This document shows, in pieces, positions 1-8,068 of a stretch of 64,000 nucleotides of DNA; within the stretch, counting starts at the first letter, position 1; each line of letters begins with the position of its first letter. The DNA is from Streptococcus oralis (lineage in GTDB: Bacteria > Bacillota > Bacilli > Lactobacillales > Streptococcaceae): the NCBI RefSeq assembly GCF_016127915.1, contig NZ_CP066059.1, forward strand, positions 124,001 through 188,000, given 5' to 3'. Position numbers and translations under genes: made by a program. The notes beneath the pieces are model-generated. The model saw only the letters and a program-made list of their open reading frames with translations, had not been told where the DNA came from and did not search any database.

Positions 1-891
1 GCGACAGTCCTTCGCCACCAGGTCAATCAAGGAAAAGGGCAAGCTCTGAAAACAGCCTTTGAGTACATTCAGTCTCTCAATAAGCCAGGGACTGTGGTTA
101 CAGCAGACGCAGATGGACAGCACAGGATCTGGGACATATTTCGTAGCTTGACCAAATCAAATGAAAATCCTAATACACTTGTCCTTGGTGTCCGTGCCTT
201 TACTGGCAAGGTTCCCTTGCGTAGTCGCTTTGGAAATAGCTTGACTCGTATCTTGTTTAAACTGCAAACGGGTGTCGCTGTATCCGACACACAGACAGGA
301 TTACGTGCCTTTTCAATGGATATGATTCCTTTTATGCTCAAGATAGAAGGACAACGGTATGAATACGAGATGAACATGCTCCTCGAAGCAAGTCAATCCT
401 ACCCAATCTTAGAAGTTCCGATTGAAACAGTCTATATCAACGACAATGAGGCTTCTCACTTCCGGCCTATTCGAGATGGATTGATGATTTATAAAAATAT
501 TTTAAAGTTTGCGCTCTCGTCTTTTAGTAGTTTTATCGTAGATTATGTGGTCTACGCTCTCTCTATTCTATGCTTGAGCTTTATTCCGACAGGTCTTCGT
601 GTTCTCCTCTCAAATGGTTTGGCACGTGTGACTAGCTCCATCTTTAACTTTTCTACCAACAAAAAATTGGTCTTTAAGAACAAGGCGAGCAGTTTTAAAA
701 CAGGATCAGGTTATTTTGGATTAGCAGTTGGTCTCTTTATCTTAGACACCATCCTGATTCGACTTTTCAATTCTAGTCTTGGAGTCAATTTGCTAATCGC
801 GAAGATACTTGTCGGAATCATGCTCTTTATCCTCTCTTGGACCATTCAAACTCGCTTTATTTTCAAAGAAAGGACCTGTAGCCCATTATGA
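1..891 (+). CDS. Glycosyltransferase family 2 fused to GtrA-like membrane domain (5' partial)
   Basis: The reading frame is open from base 1, so the start lies before the window. The visible part has a GT-A fold signature: a K-G-Q-A-L stretch and a metal-binding DADGQH motif near visible residue 36, then a helical acceptor region. The C-terminal 120 residues form about four membrane helices typical of GtrA/DPMS-type proteins. Family knowledge suggests transfer of a sugar from a nucleotide donor to a polyprenyl phosphate or lipid carrier at the inner face of the membrane. It overlaps the next gene by 4 nt (ATGA), so the two are co-translated. The sugar and acceptor cannot be read from the sequence. 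Confidence 0.85.
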   Translation, partial: ATVLRHQVNQGKGQALKTAFEYIQSLNKPGTVVTADADGQHRIWDIFRSLTKSNENPNTLVLGVRAFTGKVPLRSRFGNSLTRILFKLQTGVAVSDTQTGLRAFSMDMIPFMLKIEGQRYEYEMNMLLEASQSYPILEVPIETVYINDNEASHFRPIRDGLMIYKNILKFALSSFSSFIVDYVVYALSILCLSFIPTGLRVLLSNGLARVTSSIFNFSTNKKLVFKNKASSFKTGSGYFGLAVGLFILDTILIRLFNSSLGVNLLIAKILVGIMLFILSWTIQTRFIFKERTCSPL

Positions 892-1799
892 AAGTTTTAA
901 AGAAACCCTATCTATACGCCTCGGTCTTGGGCTTGCTCCTGACAAGTTCCTTTACCTATTCGATGTTGAAGACCTTTGTACTTGCTGAAACGATTTCTAC
1001 TGTATCTAATGCCAGCTCAACGTCTAACACCACAGCAGCAAGTCAGGCAGCAAAAAATGCCCAGGTGACGGATACTAGCTATTCAGATGGAAATATCAGT
1101 GTCACCCTCACTGAAAAGACTGTGAATGAAACGCAGGTCTATGTGGCAGATATAACCCTTAGTTCATCGGATTATCTCAAAACAGCTCTAGCTCAAAACT
1201 CCTATGGAACCAACGTCACAGCTAAAACCTCTGTAACGGCTGCTGAAAACAATGCTATTCTAGCTGTCAACGGTGACTACTATGGAGCTAATAGCTCTGG
1301 TTATGTTATCCGTAATGGAGTTGTATATCGGGACAGTGTCCGTGAAGATGCTAGTAATGGTGACCTTGCCATTTACAAGGACGGCTCCTTTAAAATCATC
1401 TACGAAGACCAAGTTTCAGCCGATCAGTTGGTTCAGGACGGTGTCGTCAATCTACTGGCATTTGGTCCGTCTCTAGTTGAGAATGGAGAAATATCCGTTG
1501 ATACCAATACAGAAGTCGGTCAAGCCATGTCATCCAATCCTCGTACAGCTATTGGGATTATCGATGAAAACCACTACATCATCGTCGTTTCGGATGGTCG
1601 TACCTCTGAAAGCAAGGGATTGTCTCTTTACCAGATGGCAGAAGTGATGAAATCTTACGGAGTGAAGACAGCCTATAACCTTGATGGTGGTGGATCCTCA
1701 ACTCTCTACTTTAACGGTCAGGTAATCAATAAACCGACTACAGGTGGAAGCAAGATATCAGAAAGGGCGGTGAGTGATATTGTCTACATCGGTTACTAA
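888..1799 (+). CDS. Phosphodiester glycosidase (NAGPA-domain) exported/membrane-anchored protein
   Basis: This 303-residue protein has an N-terminal hydrophobic segment after a Lys-rich start (signal peptide or anchor), then a Ser/Thr/Ala-rich low-complexity stretch at about residues 35-60. The rest is an NAGPA-like domain, recognised by the NGDYYG motif near residue 128 and the hallmark NLDGGGSSTLYFNG near residue 264. The family removes alpha-linked N-acetylglucosamine or related groups from phosphodiesters. Here it probably acts outside the cell on wall or exopolysaccharide material made by the upstream glycosyltransferase. The substrate is inferred from family and context only. Confidence 0.8.
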   Translation: MKVLKKPYLYASVLGLLLTSSFTYSMLKTFVLAETISTVSNASSTSNTTAASQAAKNAQVTDTSYSDGNISVTLTEKTVNETQVYVADITLSSSDYLKTALAQNSYGTNVTAKTSVTAAENNAILAVNGDYYGANSSGYVIRNGVVYRDSVREDASNGDLAIYKDGSFKIIYEDQVSADQLVQDGVVNLLAFGPSLVENGEISVDTNTEVGQAMSSNPRTAIGIIDENHYIIVVSDGRTSESKGLSLYQMAEVMKSYGVKTAYNLDGGGSSTLYFNGQVINKPTTGGSKISERAVSDIVYIGY

Positions 1800-2184
1800 A
1801 ATCAAAAACAAACGCCTCAAAAAGACACTCGTTGGCTATAGTCTTCTCACTATTTTCTTCTTTGCATTTAGCCGTATCTACGAGTCCTTTAGTTTTGGGG
1901 AGACGTCGCTTCATATGCACTATCTCTTTGCAGTACCTTTAGTAGGGGGCATTGTTCTAGCATTACTGTCGAAAATCATGCCAAACCTAGGACGAATCAG
2001 CCTAAACTTATGGAACTCGGCAGTTGCAGTCCTAACAGCTGGAATGCTCTTTCGAGGAATTGTCAATCTATCAGGTCGTTCAACGACCTTAGACCAACCT
2101 TACTGGTATGTTGGCCTAGCATTTGTTATTTTGGCTATCGCCTCGCTTTTCTTTCATAAGAAGAATAGTCAAGAATTAGCTTAA
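1774..2184 (+). CDS. Small membrane protein of unknown function
   Basis: The 136-residue product has about four hydrophobic segments and a basic N-terminus and C-terminal tail (KKNSQ), so it is an integral membrane protein. The preferred start is GTG at 1774, with a GAAAGG ribosome site about 7 nt upstream, lying inside the last codons of the glycosidase gene in another frame; a TTG at 1780 is an alternative. The overlap places it in the same operon, so a role with the glycosyltransferase/glycosidase pair is likely. I do not recognise a named family. Confidence 0.65.
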   Translation: MILSTSVTKIKNKRLKKTLVGYSLLTIFFFAFSRIYESFSFGETSLHMHYLFAVPLVGGIVLALLSKIMPNLGRISLNLWNSAVAVLTAGMLFRGIVNLSGRSTTLDQPYWYVGLAFVILAIASLFFHKKNSQELA

Positions 2185-2190
2185 AAATTG

Positions 2191-2226
2191 AAAACTGGAT
2201 GTTGAGAGAAACAGCCAGTTTTCTTG
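2191..2226 (+). terminator. Rho-independent terminator of the glycosyltransferase operon
   Basis: The arms AAAACTGG (2191-2198) and CCAGTTTT (2215-2222) pair, with an inner TGTT/AACA extension, and TTCTTGTT follows. It lies 7 nt after the stop codon. Confidence 0.8.
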
Positions 2227-2304
2227 TTGAAGTTCATGACTATAGATCACAAATACCCATATTTTTTGTTTGGATTTTATGGGGTATGAGAATAGTTTTC
2301 TCGG

Positions 2305-2310
2305 TATAAT
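2305..2310 (+). promoter_or_regulatory. -10 box for the C39-like gene
   Basis: A perfect TATAAT at 2305-2310 lies 30 nt before the ATG, with an AAGGAGG ribosome site between. No convincing -35 box is seen. Confidence 0.5.
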
Positions 2311-2339
2311 AGTCCCATAGAAGATAAGGAGGCAGGAAT

Positions 2340-3254
2340 ATGCAGATGTATTTTGGAGATGTGTCGCTTTGCTATAGTTATTCATTGGCAATGGCACTGG
2401 ATTCCTATGGTTATGACTTTAAAGCAGATTTTTTAGAGGCAATCATGGTGATGGGAAATGGCGCTAGTATCGTAAAGGAAGATGAACAACACCCTCTAGT
2501 ATTCTTTGATAATGGTATGCCAGATCTTTCTATCTCTCATTCTTTAAAAATACTTGGATTTGACTATGAGGATTTCTATCTAAAGAATGAAGCAGAAGTA
2601 GATTTGGAAGAGATTAAAAGAAAGTTGGAAACGTTTCTGTTCAATGGACCTGTCGTACTGGGACCTCTTGATATGGGCCATCTGACCTACAACCCCAATC
2701 ACACAATCCTTTATGGTGTGGATCATTTTGTAACCGTGTATGACATTGATGATCGGTATCTCTATTTGCACGATCCAGCTGGTTTTGCCTGTATGAAGGT
2801 TGCTTTTAATGACATACTAGAAGCCTGGAAGGCAGAGGGTATTGACTATAAGCGCGGAGCCTACTCCATGTGGGGAAATTTTAAGAAGGTTAAGAGTCCT
2901 AGTCAAACTCAAATCTATCAAGAAACGGCAAGGCTTATAAGGGCCAGATATCTGGATGGACAAAGTAATGTTTTGGAATTCTATGCAAAAGCAGTTGCTG
3001 AAAATGGCTTAAATACAGAGCAAAAACAATTGCATCATTATTTCAGCTTTAAACTTGCTGCTGTTCGAAATCTCTATCTCAGTAAGTTCTTAAAAGATCA
3101 TAATCCAGAAGGTGCAAGATTAAAAGAGAAATTGGCTACATTATTTGGCCAAGCCCATCTTTCATGTTTAAAAGAAGATTACCAAGAACTATCACACTTG
3201 CTCTATCAAATAGCAGAAGTAGATGGTCACTTTAAAGATTTGTATGTAAAGTAG
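2340..3254 (+). CDS. Peptidase C39/BtrH-like domain protein, function unknown
   Basis: This 304-residue cytoplasmic protein has no signal peptide. The N-terminal half looks like a papain-fold C39/BtrH-like domain: a Cys in the GDVSLCYSYS motif at about residue 11, and a VDHFVTVYD segment followed by LYLHDPAG, which would supply the His and Asp. The C-terminal half is helical and charged. Such domains are peptidases or acyltransferases. Both an ATG and AAGGAGG at good distance fix the start. It is transcribed alone, between two terminators. The catalytic assignment is inferred from spacing of these residues and not proven. Confidence 0.6.
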   Translation: MQMYFGDVSLCYSYSLAMALDSYGYDFKADFLEAIMVMGNGASIVKEDEQHPLVFFDNGMPDLSISHSLKILGFDYEDFYLKNEAEVDLEEIKRKLETFLFNGPVVLGPLDMGHLTYNPNHTILYGVDHFVTVYDIDDRYLYLHDPAGFACMKVAFNDILEAWKAEGIDYKRGAYSMWGNFKKVKSPSQTQIYQETARLIRARYLDGQSNVLEFYAKAVAENGLNTEQKQLHHYFSFKLAAVRNLYLSKFLKDHNPEGARLKEKLATLFGQAHLSCLKEDYQELSHLLYQIAEVDGHFKDLYVK

Positions 3255-3294
3255 AGAACAAGGAGATGACTCTATGCATTAAAAACTAGTTAGT

Positions 3295-3330
3295 AAAAGC
3301 AGTTTTTCGTAAAATGAAGAACTGCTTTTT
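3295..3330 (+). terminator. Terminator after the C39-like gene
   Basis: AAAAGCAGTT (3295-3304) pairs with AACTGCTTTT (3320-3329) and a T run follows. Between the stop codon and this hairpin there is a complete ribosome site plus ATG CAT TAA (about 3263-3282), a start with a two-codon frame. Confidence 0.8.
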
Positions 3331-3457
3331 GAATTGTTAACAACAGAAATATGAGTCCAATTTTTAATATCCTATTTATTTAAAACATAGAAAAATGACA
3401 ACACTTAAAAAGAACGAATAAGAATTTTAAAATAACTATTTGAGTATTTTTCGTTTC

Positions 3458-3486
3458 TTACTTTTTCTAAGTGTAAATGATATAAT
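3458..3486 (+). promoter_or_regulatory. Extended -10 promoter giving a leaderless FRG mRNA
   Basis: TGATATAAT (TG-n-TATAAT) ends at 3486, with a weak TTACTT -35 box at 3458-3463 and a 17-bp spacer. The predicted first transcribed base is about 3493, which is the A of the ATG. There is no Shine-Dalgarno sequence between. Confidence 0.6.
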
Positions 3487-3492
3487 ATACCT

Positions 3493-4431
3493 ATGGTTAT
3501 TAAAAATTATTTTGCAAATTCAATTGAATCGTATATTCAAACTATTAGAGAGATTAATTCAGAGAATCCATCCCATAGACTATGGTATAGAGGGCAAAAG
3601 AATTCCGAATATGGGTTAATACCTGGAATTTGGCGTGAGGCTTATTCTGTTTTTAATTCGAGGAGAGAGAAAACCCCAATTCTTCGAACAAATTTTTACA
3701 ATCCTGAAGGAGAGGTAGTTGTTATGCCATCTCAAAATGTTCTTCTTGAAAAATTTAAGAGTAAGGCAAAGACAGAAGATATTATAGGGCCGCAAAACGA
3801 AGTACAGTGGTTAGAACTAGCTCAACATTATGGTTTACCAACAAATTTATTAGATTGGTCTACAGACCCATTGGTTGCATTGTTTTTTGCTGTCTCTACA
3901 GTTGATTGTAAAAATAACAATCACACTTACTTAACTAAAAATCAAGTTATTTGTCGACAAGATGATGAAGATGAGGATGAGATAATTCATGATCATGCTT
4001 CTGTATGGGTAATAAATCCGTTGGAAATAAACCGAATATTACTAAATGAACCTGGTTTAGAAGGAGTTTTTCAGAGTTTCAATCATAATGATATCGAGAG
4101 AATTAACCAAGAAATTTCTTTAAATTGTGGCACATTTTGTTTTGAGGGGTCTAAAATCAATCCTCGTATCACCAGACAATCAGGGAACTTCACACACTCA
4201 GGAACAAAACTCACACATCCTCTAGATTTTTTGTCAGCTACTCAATCAGAAATTATAAAAATTAATATACCTTATAATTGTATTTTCCAAATTATGAAAG
4301 ACTTGAGTGCATTAGATATTACAAATCAATCTATATATTTTAGAAGTAATGAAAGAGATTTGACTGCAGGTGAAATTAAAGACGAAGTATATTCGGAGTT
4401 TATGGATTATCTGAATTCAATTATTGAGTAA
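3493..4431 (+). CDS. FRG-domain protein
   Basis: The 312-residue product carries an FRG domain, named after its (F/Y)RG motif: LWYRGQ near residue 35, then the conserved AQHYGLPTNLLDWSTDPL segment near residue 115 and LFFAV. The family has no settled reaction; members are scattered in accessory islands and near phage-defence genes. The gene and its upstream region are clearly more AT-rich than the neighbours, which suggests horizontal gain. The only start that keeps the whole domain is ATG 3493, which has no ribosome binding site and sits at the predicted transcription start. It is a single-gene unit. Confidence 0.8.
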   Translation: MVIKNYFANSIESYIQTIREINSENPSHRLWYRGQKNSEYGLIPGIWREAYSVFNSRREKTPILRTNFYNPEGEVVVMPSQNVLLEKFKSKAKTEDIIGPQNEVQWLELAQHYGLPTNLLDWSTDPLVALFFAVSTVDCKNNNHTYLTKNQVICRQDDEDEDEIIHDHASVWVINPLEINRILLNEPGLEGVFQSFNHNDIERINQEISLNCGTFCFEGSKINPRITRQSGNFTHSGTKLTHPLDFLSATQSEIIKINIPYNCIFQIMKDLSALDITNQSIYFRSNERDLTAGEIKDEVYSEFMDYLNSIIE

Positions 4432-4489
4432 TTATTTTTCTTGCACCTCCTTTTGAATCTTTGCACCCCTAGAAAGGAAAACTCTCAAA

Positions 4490-5182
4490 TTGTCCTACAA
4501 ATTTCTACTTTTCGATCTCGATCACACCTTGCTTGATTTTGACGCTGCTGAGGATGTGGCACTGACGCAACTTTTAAAAGAAGAAGGAGTTGCAGATATC
4601 CAAGCCTATAAAGACTATTATGTTCCTATGAACAAGGCTCTCTGGAAGGACTTGGAGCAAAAGAAAATCAGTAAACATGAACTGGTTAACACGCGCTTTT
4701 CTCGTCTATTTGCTCATTTTGGACAGGGAAAAGACGGTAGGTTGCTTGCCCAGCGTTACCAATTTTACTTAGCCCAACAGGGACAAACTCTTTCGGGTGC
4801 TCATGAACTCTTGGACAGTCTCATAGAGCGTGACTATGACTTGTATGCTGCGACAAATGGCATTACCGCCATCCAGACAGGACGTCTGGCTCAATCAGGT
4901 CTGGCTCCCTATTTCAACCAAGTCTTTATCTCCGAGCAATTACAAACACAAAAGCCTGACGCACTATTCTATGAAAAAATCGATCAACAGATTGCTGGAT
5001 TTGATAAAGAAAAGACACTGATGATTGGAGATTCTCTAACCGCCGACATTCAAGGTGGCAATAATGCTGACATTGACACTATCTGGTACAACCCTCAACG
5101 CCTCGAAAATCACACACAAGCCCAGCCGACTTATGAAGTTCATTCTTACCAAGACTTGCTGGATTGTTTAGATGCTTTGTAG
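4490..5182 (+). CDS. YjjG-family HAD nucleotidase (non-canonical pyrimidine nucleotidase)
   Basis: The 230-residue protein is a HAD-superfamily phosphatase. Motif I is FDLDHTLLDFD at residues 7-17, the helical cap follows, motif II is AATNG near residue 120, and motif IV is MIGDSLTADIQGG near residue 183. The YjjG subfamily dephosphorylates non-canonical pyrimidine nucleotides such as 5-halogenated or oxidised dUMP and so cleans the nucleotide pool. The start is TTG at 4490, supported by AGAAAGGA about 10 nt upstream. The role fits the nearby ung and mutX genes. Confidence 0.82.
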   Translation: MSYKFLLFDLDHTLLDFDAAEDVALTQLLKEEGVADIQAYKDYYVPMNKALWKDLEQKKISKHELVNTRFSRLFAHFGQGKDGRLLAQRYQFYLAQQGQTLSGAHELLDSLIERDYDLYAATNGITAIQTGRLAQSGLAPYFNQVFISEQLQTQKPDALFYEKIDQQIAGFDKEKTLMIGDSLTADIQGGNNADIDTIWYNPQRLENHTQAQPTYEVHSYQDLLDCLDAL

Positions 5183-5205
5183 TGATTTCCCTAAGAGGTG
5201 TTGAT

Positions 5206-5499
5206 ATGGAAATTAAAGTCATTGAAGAGATTGATAACTTACTAAACCTCATCGAGCAGTATCAGTTAAAAGGTGTGGTTGCTCAAGTAAATTCGTTAAA
5301 AGAGTTAAAGTATATCATAAGCAATCATATAGAGTTAAGTACTCGAGAGAAGATGAATATCCACTATTCACTCTTTCTCCCTAGGGGTGGCTTATCTGAA
5401 CTCTACTATATGGACGCTAATCTTGAACGGATGAAGTCTGTAAATAATCAACTTTCCTATGCTATTGATACAATAGAAAAGTTTTTAATGGCTGATTGA
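5206..5499 (+). CDS. Hypothetical 97-residue protein
   Basis: The start is ATG 5206 with AAGAGGTG 5-8 nt upstream; a longer frame from 5164 overlaps the previous gene and has no ribosome site. The acidic, helical protein includes a LFLPRGGLSELYY segment in the middle. This recalls small immunity-like or DUF6966-type proteins, but I cannot assign a family. It is likely transcribed with the upstream nucleotidase. Confidence 0.5.
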   Translation: MEIKVIEEIDNLLNLIEQYQLKGVVAQVNSLKELKYIISNHIELSTREKMNIHYSLFLPRGGLSELYYMDANLERMKSVNNQLSYAIDTIEKFLMAD

Positions 5500-5555
5500 T
5501 ACTGTGAATACTAATGTCAAATAATAGGGTCAATAACAGTATATATAAGAACTGT

Positions 5556-5582
5556 AAAAAGTGGTTTAGATAGCCACTTTTT
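5556..5582 (+). terminator. Hairpin terminator directly before ung promoter
   Basis: AAAAAGTGG (5556-5564) and CCACTTTTT (5574-5582) form a perfect 9-bp stem with a 9-nt loop and terminal Ts. It ends 2 bp before the ung -10 box. Confidence 0.8.
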
Positions 5583-5584
5583 GC

Positions 5585-5590
5585 TATAAT
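5585..5590 (+). promoter_or_regulatory. -10 box of the ung-mutX-pyrC unit
   Basis: TATAAT with a TGC in front (extended -10) at 5582-5590, 29 nt before the ATG. The spacer and -35 region lie inside the terminator hairpin. Confidence 0.65.
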
Positions 5591-5618
5591 AGAGGCAGTA
5601 AAAACGAAGGAGTCGGCT

Positions 5619-6272
5619 ATGGAACACTCGTCTTGGCATGCTTTGATTAAGGAGCAATTACCTGAGGGGTATTTTGGGAAAATCAATCAATTTATGGAAC
5701 AGGTCTATGCTCAGGGAACTGTTTATCCACCTAAGGAAAAAGTTTTTCAGGCTCTCTTGACTACACCGCTTGAAGAAGTGAAGGTGGTGATTCTAGGACA
5801 GGATCCTTATCACGGGTCAGGGCAGGCGCAGGGCTTAAGTTTTTCTGTACCTGACTCAATCCCAGCTCCGCCGTCCTTGCAAAACATTTTAAAAGAATTG
5901 TCAGATGATATCGGGGTTAAGAAATCACATGATTTGACGGCTTGGGCTGAGCAGGGAGTCTTACTTCTCAATGCTTGCTTGACGGTCCCTGCTAGTCAGG
6001 CCAATGGTCATGCTGGGCAGATATGGGAGCTTTTTACTGATGCCGTGATTCGGGTTGTCAATAATCTAGACAGACCTGTAGTCTTTGTATTCTGGGGTGC
6101 TTATGCACGCAAGAAGAAGGCCTTGGTTACCAATCCTCACCACTTGATTATCGAATCAGCCCATCCTAGTCCTTTATCGGTTTATAGAGGATTTTGGGGC
6201 TCCAAGCCTTTTTCCAAGGCCAATGCATTCTTAACAGAGACAGGACAAGAGCCAATCGATTGGCTTAGATAA
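5619..6272 (+). CDS. ung: Uracil-DNA glycosylase
   Basis: The 217-residue length is normal for family 1 UDG. The water-activating motif GQDPYHG is at about residues 61-67 with its catalytic Asp, and the DNA-intercalating motif HPSPLS is near residue 185. The enzyme removes uracil from DNA arising by cytosine deamination or dUTP misincorporation and starts base-excision repair. AAGGAG lies 6 nt before the ATG. It is first in a tight run with mutX (9-nt gap) and pyrC (12-nt gap), an order familiar from pneumococcus and relatives. Confidence 0.96.
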   Translation: MEHSSWHALIKEQLPEGYFGKINQFMEQVYAQGTVYPPKEKVFQALLTTPLEEVKVVILGQDPYHGSGQAQGLSFSVPDSIPAPPSLQNILKELSDDIGVKKSHDLTAWAEQGVLLLNACLTVPASQANGHAGQIWELFTDAVIRVVNNLDRPVVFVFWGAYARKKKALVTNPHHLIIESAHPSPLSVYRGFWGSKPFSKANAFLTETGQEPIDWLR

Positions 6273-6281
6273 GGAGAGAAT

Positions 6282-6746
6282 ATGCCTCAGTTAGCGACGA
6301 TTTGCTACATTGATAACGGAAAAGAACTGCTCATGCTCCATCGTAATAAGAAGCCCAACGATGTCCATGAAGGCAAATGGATTGGTGTGGGTGGAAAGCT
6401 AGAGCGAGGTGAGACTCCACAGGAATGTGCAGCGCGTGAAATCCTCGAAGAAACAGGGCTCAAAGCCAAGCCGGTTCTAAAAGGTGTTATCACTTTTCCA
6501 GAATTCACGCCAGATTTAGACTGGTACACCTATGTTTTTAAGGTGACGGAGTTTGAGGGTGACTTGATTGACTGCAATGAGGGAACCTTAGAATGGGTTC
6601 CCTATGATGAAGTCTTGAGCAAGCCAACTTGGGAAGGTGACCACACCTTTGTTGAGTGGCTTTTAGAGGACAAACCTTTCTTTTCAGCCAAGTTTGTTTA
6701 TGATGGGGATAAATTGTTGGATACCCAAGTTGATTTCTATGAATAA
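6282..6746 (+). CDS. mutX: NUDIX hydrolase, MutX/MutT-type 8-oxo-dGTP diphosphatase
   Basis: The 154-residue protein contains a complete Nudix box, GGKLERGETPQECAAREI then LEETG, at about residues 37-59, with all metal-binding Glu residues. Homologues at this locus hydrolyse 8-oxo-dGTP to the monophosphate and prevent A:T to C:G transversions. AAGGAG precedes the ATG. Its position directly after ung makes a small nucleotide-damage repair cluster. Confidence 0.9.
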   Translation: MPQLATICYIDNGKELLMLHRNKKPNDVHEGKWIGVGGKLERGETPQECAAREILEETGLKAKPVLKGVITFPEFTPDLDWYTYVFKVTEFEGDLIDCNEGTLEWVPYDEVLSKPTWEGDHTFVEWLLEDKPFFSAKFVYDGDKLLDTQVDFYE

Positions 6747-6758
6747 AGGAGAAAGCAA

Positions 6759-8027
6759 ATGCTACTAATCAAAAATGGTCGTGTCATGGATCCCAAGTCA
6801 AGTTTGGATCAAGTGTGTGATGTTTTGATCCAAGATGGGAAAATTGTCAAAATTGCGTCTGAAATCAAGGAAGAAGGAGCAGAAGTGATTGACGCTACTG
6901 GTCTTGTGGTTGCGCCTGGACTAGTTGATATTCATGTTCATTTCCGTGAACCTGGTCAGACCCACAAGGAGGACATCCATACTGGGGCACTAGCGGCTGC
7001 TGCAGGTGGTTTTACAACGGTTGTCATGATGGCTAATACTAGTCCAACCATTTCGGACGTAGAAACTTTGCAAGAAGTTCTCCAGTCAGCTGCCAAGGAA
7101 AAAATTAACGTCAAGACAGTTGCGACTATTACCAAGAACTTTAATGGCCAAGACTTGACAGACTTTAAGGCGCTTTTAGAAGCAGGTGCGGTTGGTTTTT
7201 CTGATGACGGTATTCCGCTTGAGAGCAGTAAAGTGGTCAAGGAAGCAATGGAAGAAGCTAAAAAACTCAATACTTTTATTAGTCTTCATGAGGAAGATCC
7301 AGGTTTGAACGGGATTCTTGGATTTAACGAAAACATCGCTAAGGAACATTTTTATATCTGTGGAGCGACTGGGGTGGCTGAGTACGCTATGATTGCGCGT
7401 GATGTTATGATTGCCTATGCAACCAAGGCCCATGTTCACATTCAGCATTTGTCTAAGGAAGAAAGTGTCAAGGTGGTGGAGTTTGCTCAAGGACTAGGTG
7501 CGCAGGTCACAGCAGAAGTAGCGCCACAGCATTTCTCTAAGACAGAAGCTCTTCTTTTAACTCAAGGAAGCAATGCCAAGATGAATCCGCCGCTTCGTTT
7601 GGAATCAGACCGTCGTGCCGTGATTGAAGGTCTTAAGTCAGGTGTCATCACAGTCATCGCGACAGACCACGCGCCTCACCATGCAGACGAGAAGAATGTC
7701 GAGAATATTACTAAAGCACCGTCTGGTATGACAGGCTTGGAAACATCACTTTCTCTCGGTTTGACTTATTTGGTCGAAGCAGGAGAGTTGAGCCTGATGG
7801 AATTGCTAGAAAAAATGACTGTTAATCCAGCTAAATTGTATAACTTTGAAGCAGGTTACTTGGCTGAGAATGGTCCAGCTGATATCACTATCTTTGATGA
7901 CAAGGCTGATCGCCTTGTGGACTCCCATTTTGCTTCGAAAGCAGCTAATTCACCATTTATCGGTGAAACTTTAAAAGGGCAGGTTAAATATACCATCTGT
8001 AAGGGACAAATCGTCTATCAAAACTAG
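6759..8027 (+). CDS. pyrC: Dihydroorotase
   Basis: At 422 residues this is a class I dihydroorotase of normal length. It converts carbamoyl-aspartate to dihydroorotate in pyrimidine synthesis. Visible metal-site motifs are [10 protein letters not shown] near residue 57, a conserved HIQHLS near residue 227, and ATDHAPHH near residue 304. AAAGGAG precedes the ATG. It is the third gene of the ung-mutX-pyrC run. Confidence 0.95.
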   Translation: MLLIKNGRVMDPKSSLDQVCDVLIQDGKIVKIASEIKEEGAEVIDATGLVVAPGLVDIHVHFREPGQTHKEDIHTGALAAAAGGFTTVVMMANTSPTISDVETLQEVLQSAAKEKINVKTVATITKNFNGQDLTDFKALLEAGAVGFSDDGIPLESSKVVKEAMEEAKKLNTFISLHEEDPGLNGILGFNENIAKEHFYICGATGVAEYAMIARDVMIAYATKAHVHIQHLSKEESVKVVEFAQGLGAQVTAEVAPQHFSKTEALLLTQGSNAKMNPPLRLESDRRAVIEGLKSGVITVIATDHAPHHADEKNVENITKAPSGMTGLETSLSLGLTYLVEAGELSLMELLEKMTVNPAKLYNFEAGYLAENGPADITIFDDKADRLVDSHFASKAANSPFIGETLKGQVKYTICKGQIVYQN

Positions 8028-8068
8028 ATGGGATTTTGCTCTATAAACTATAAGAATAGAGAGCGTAT

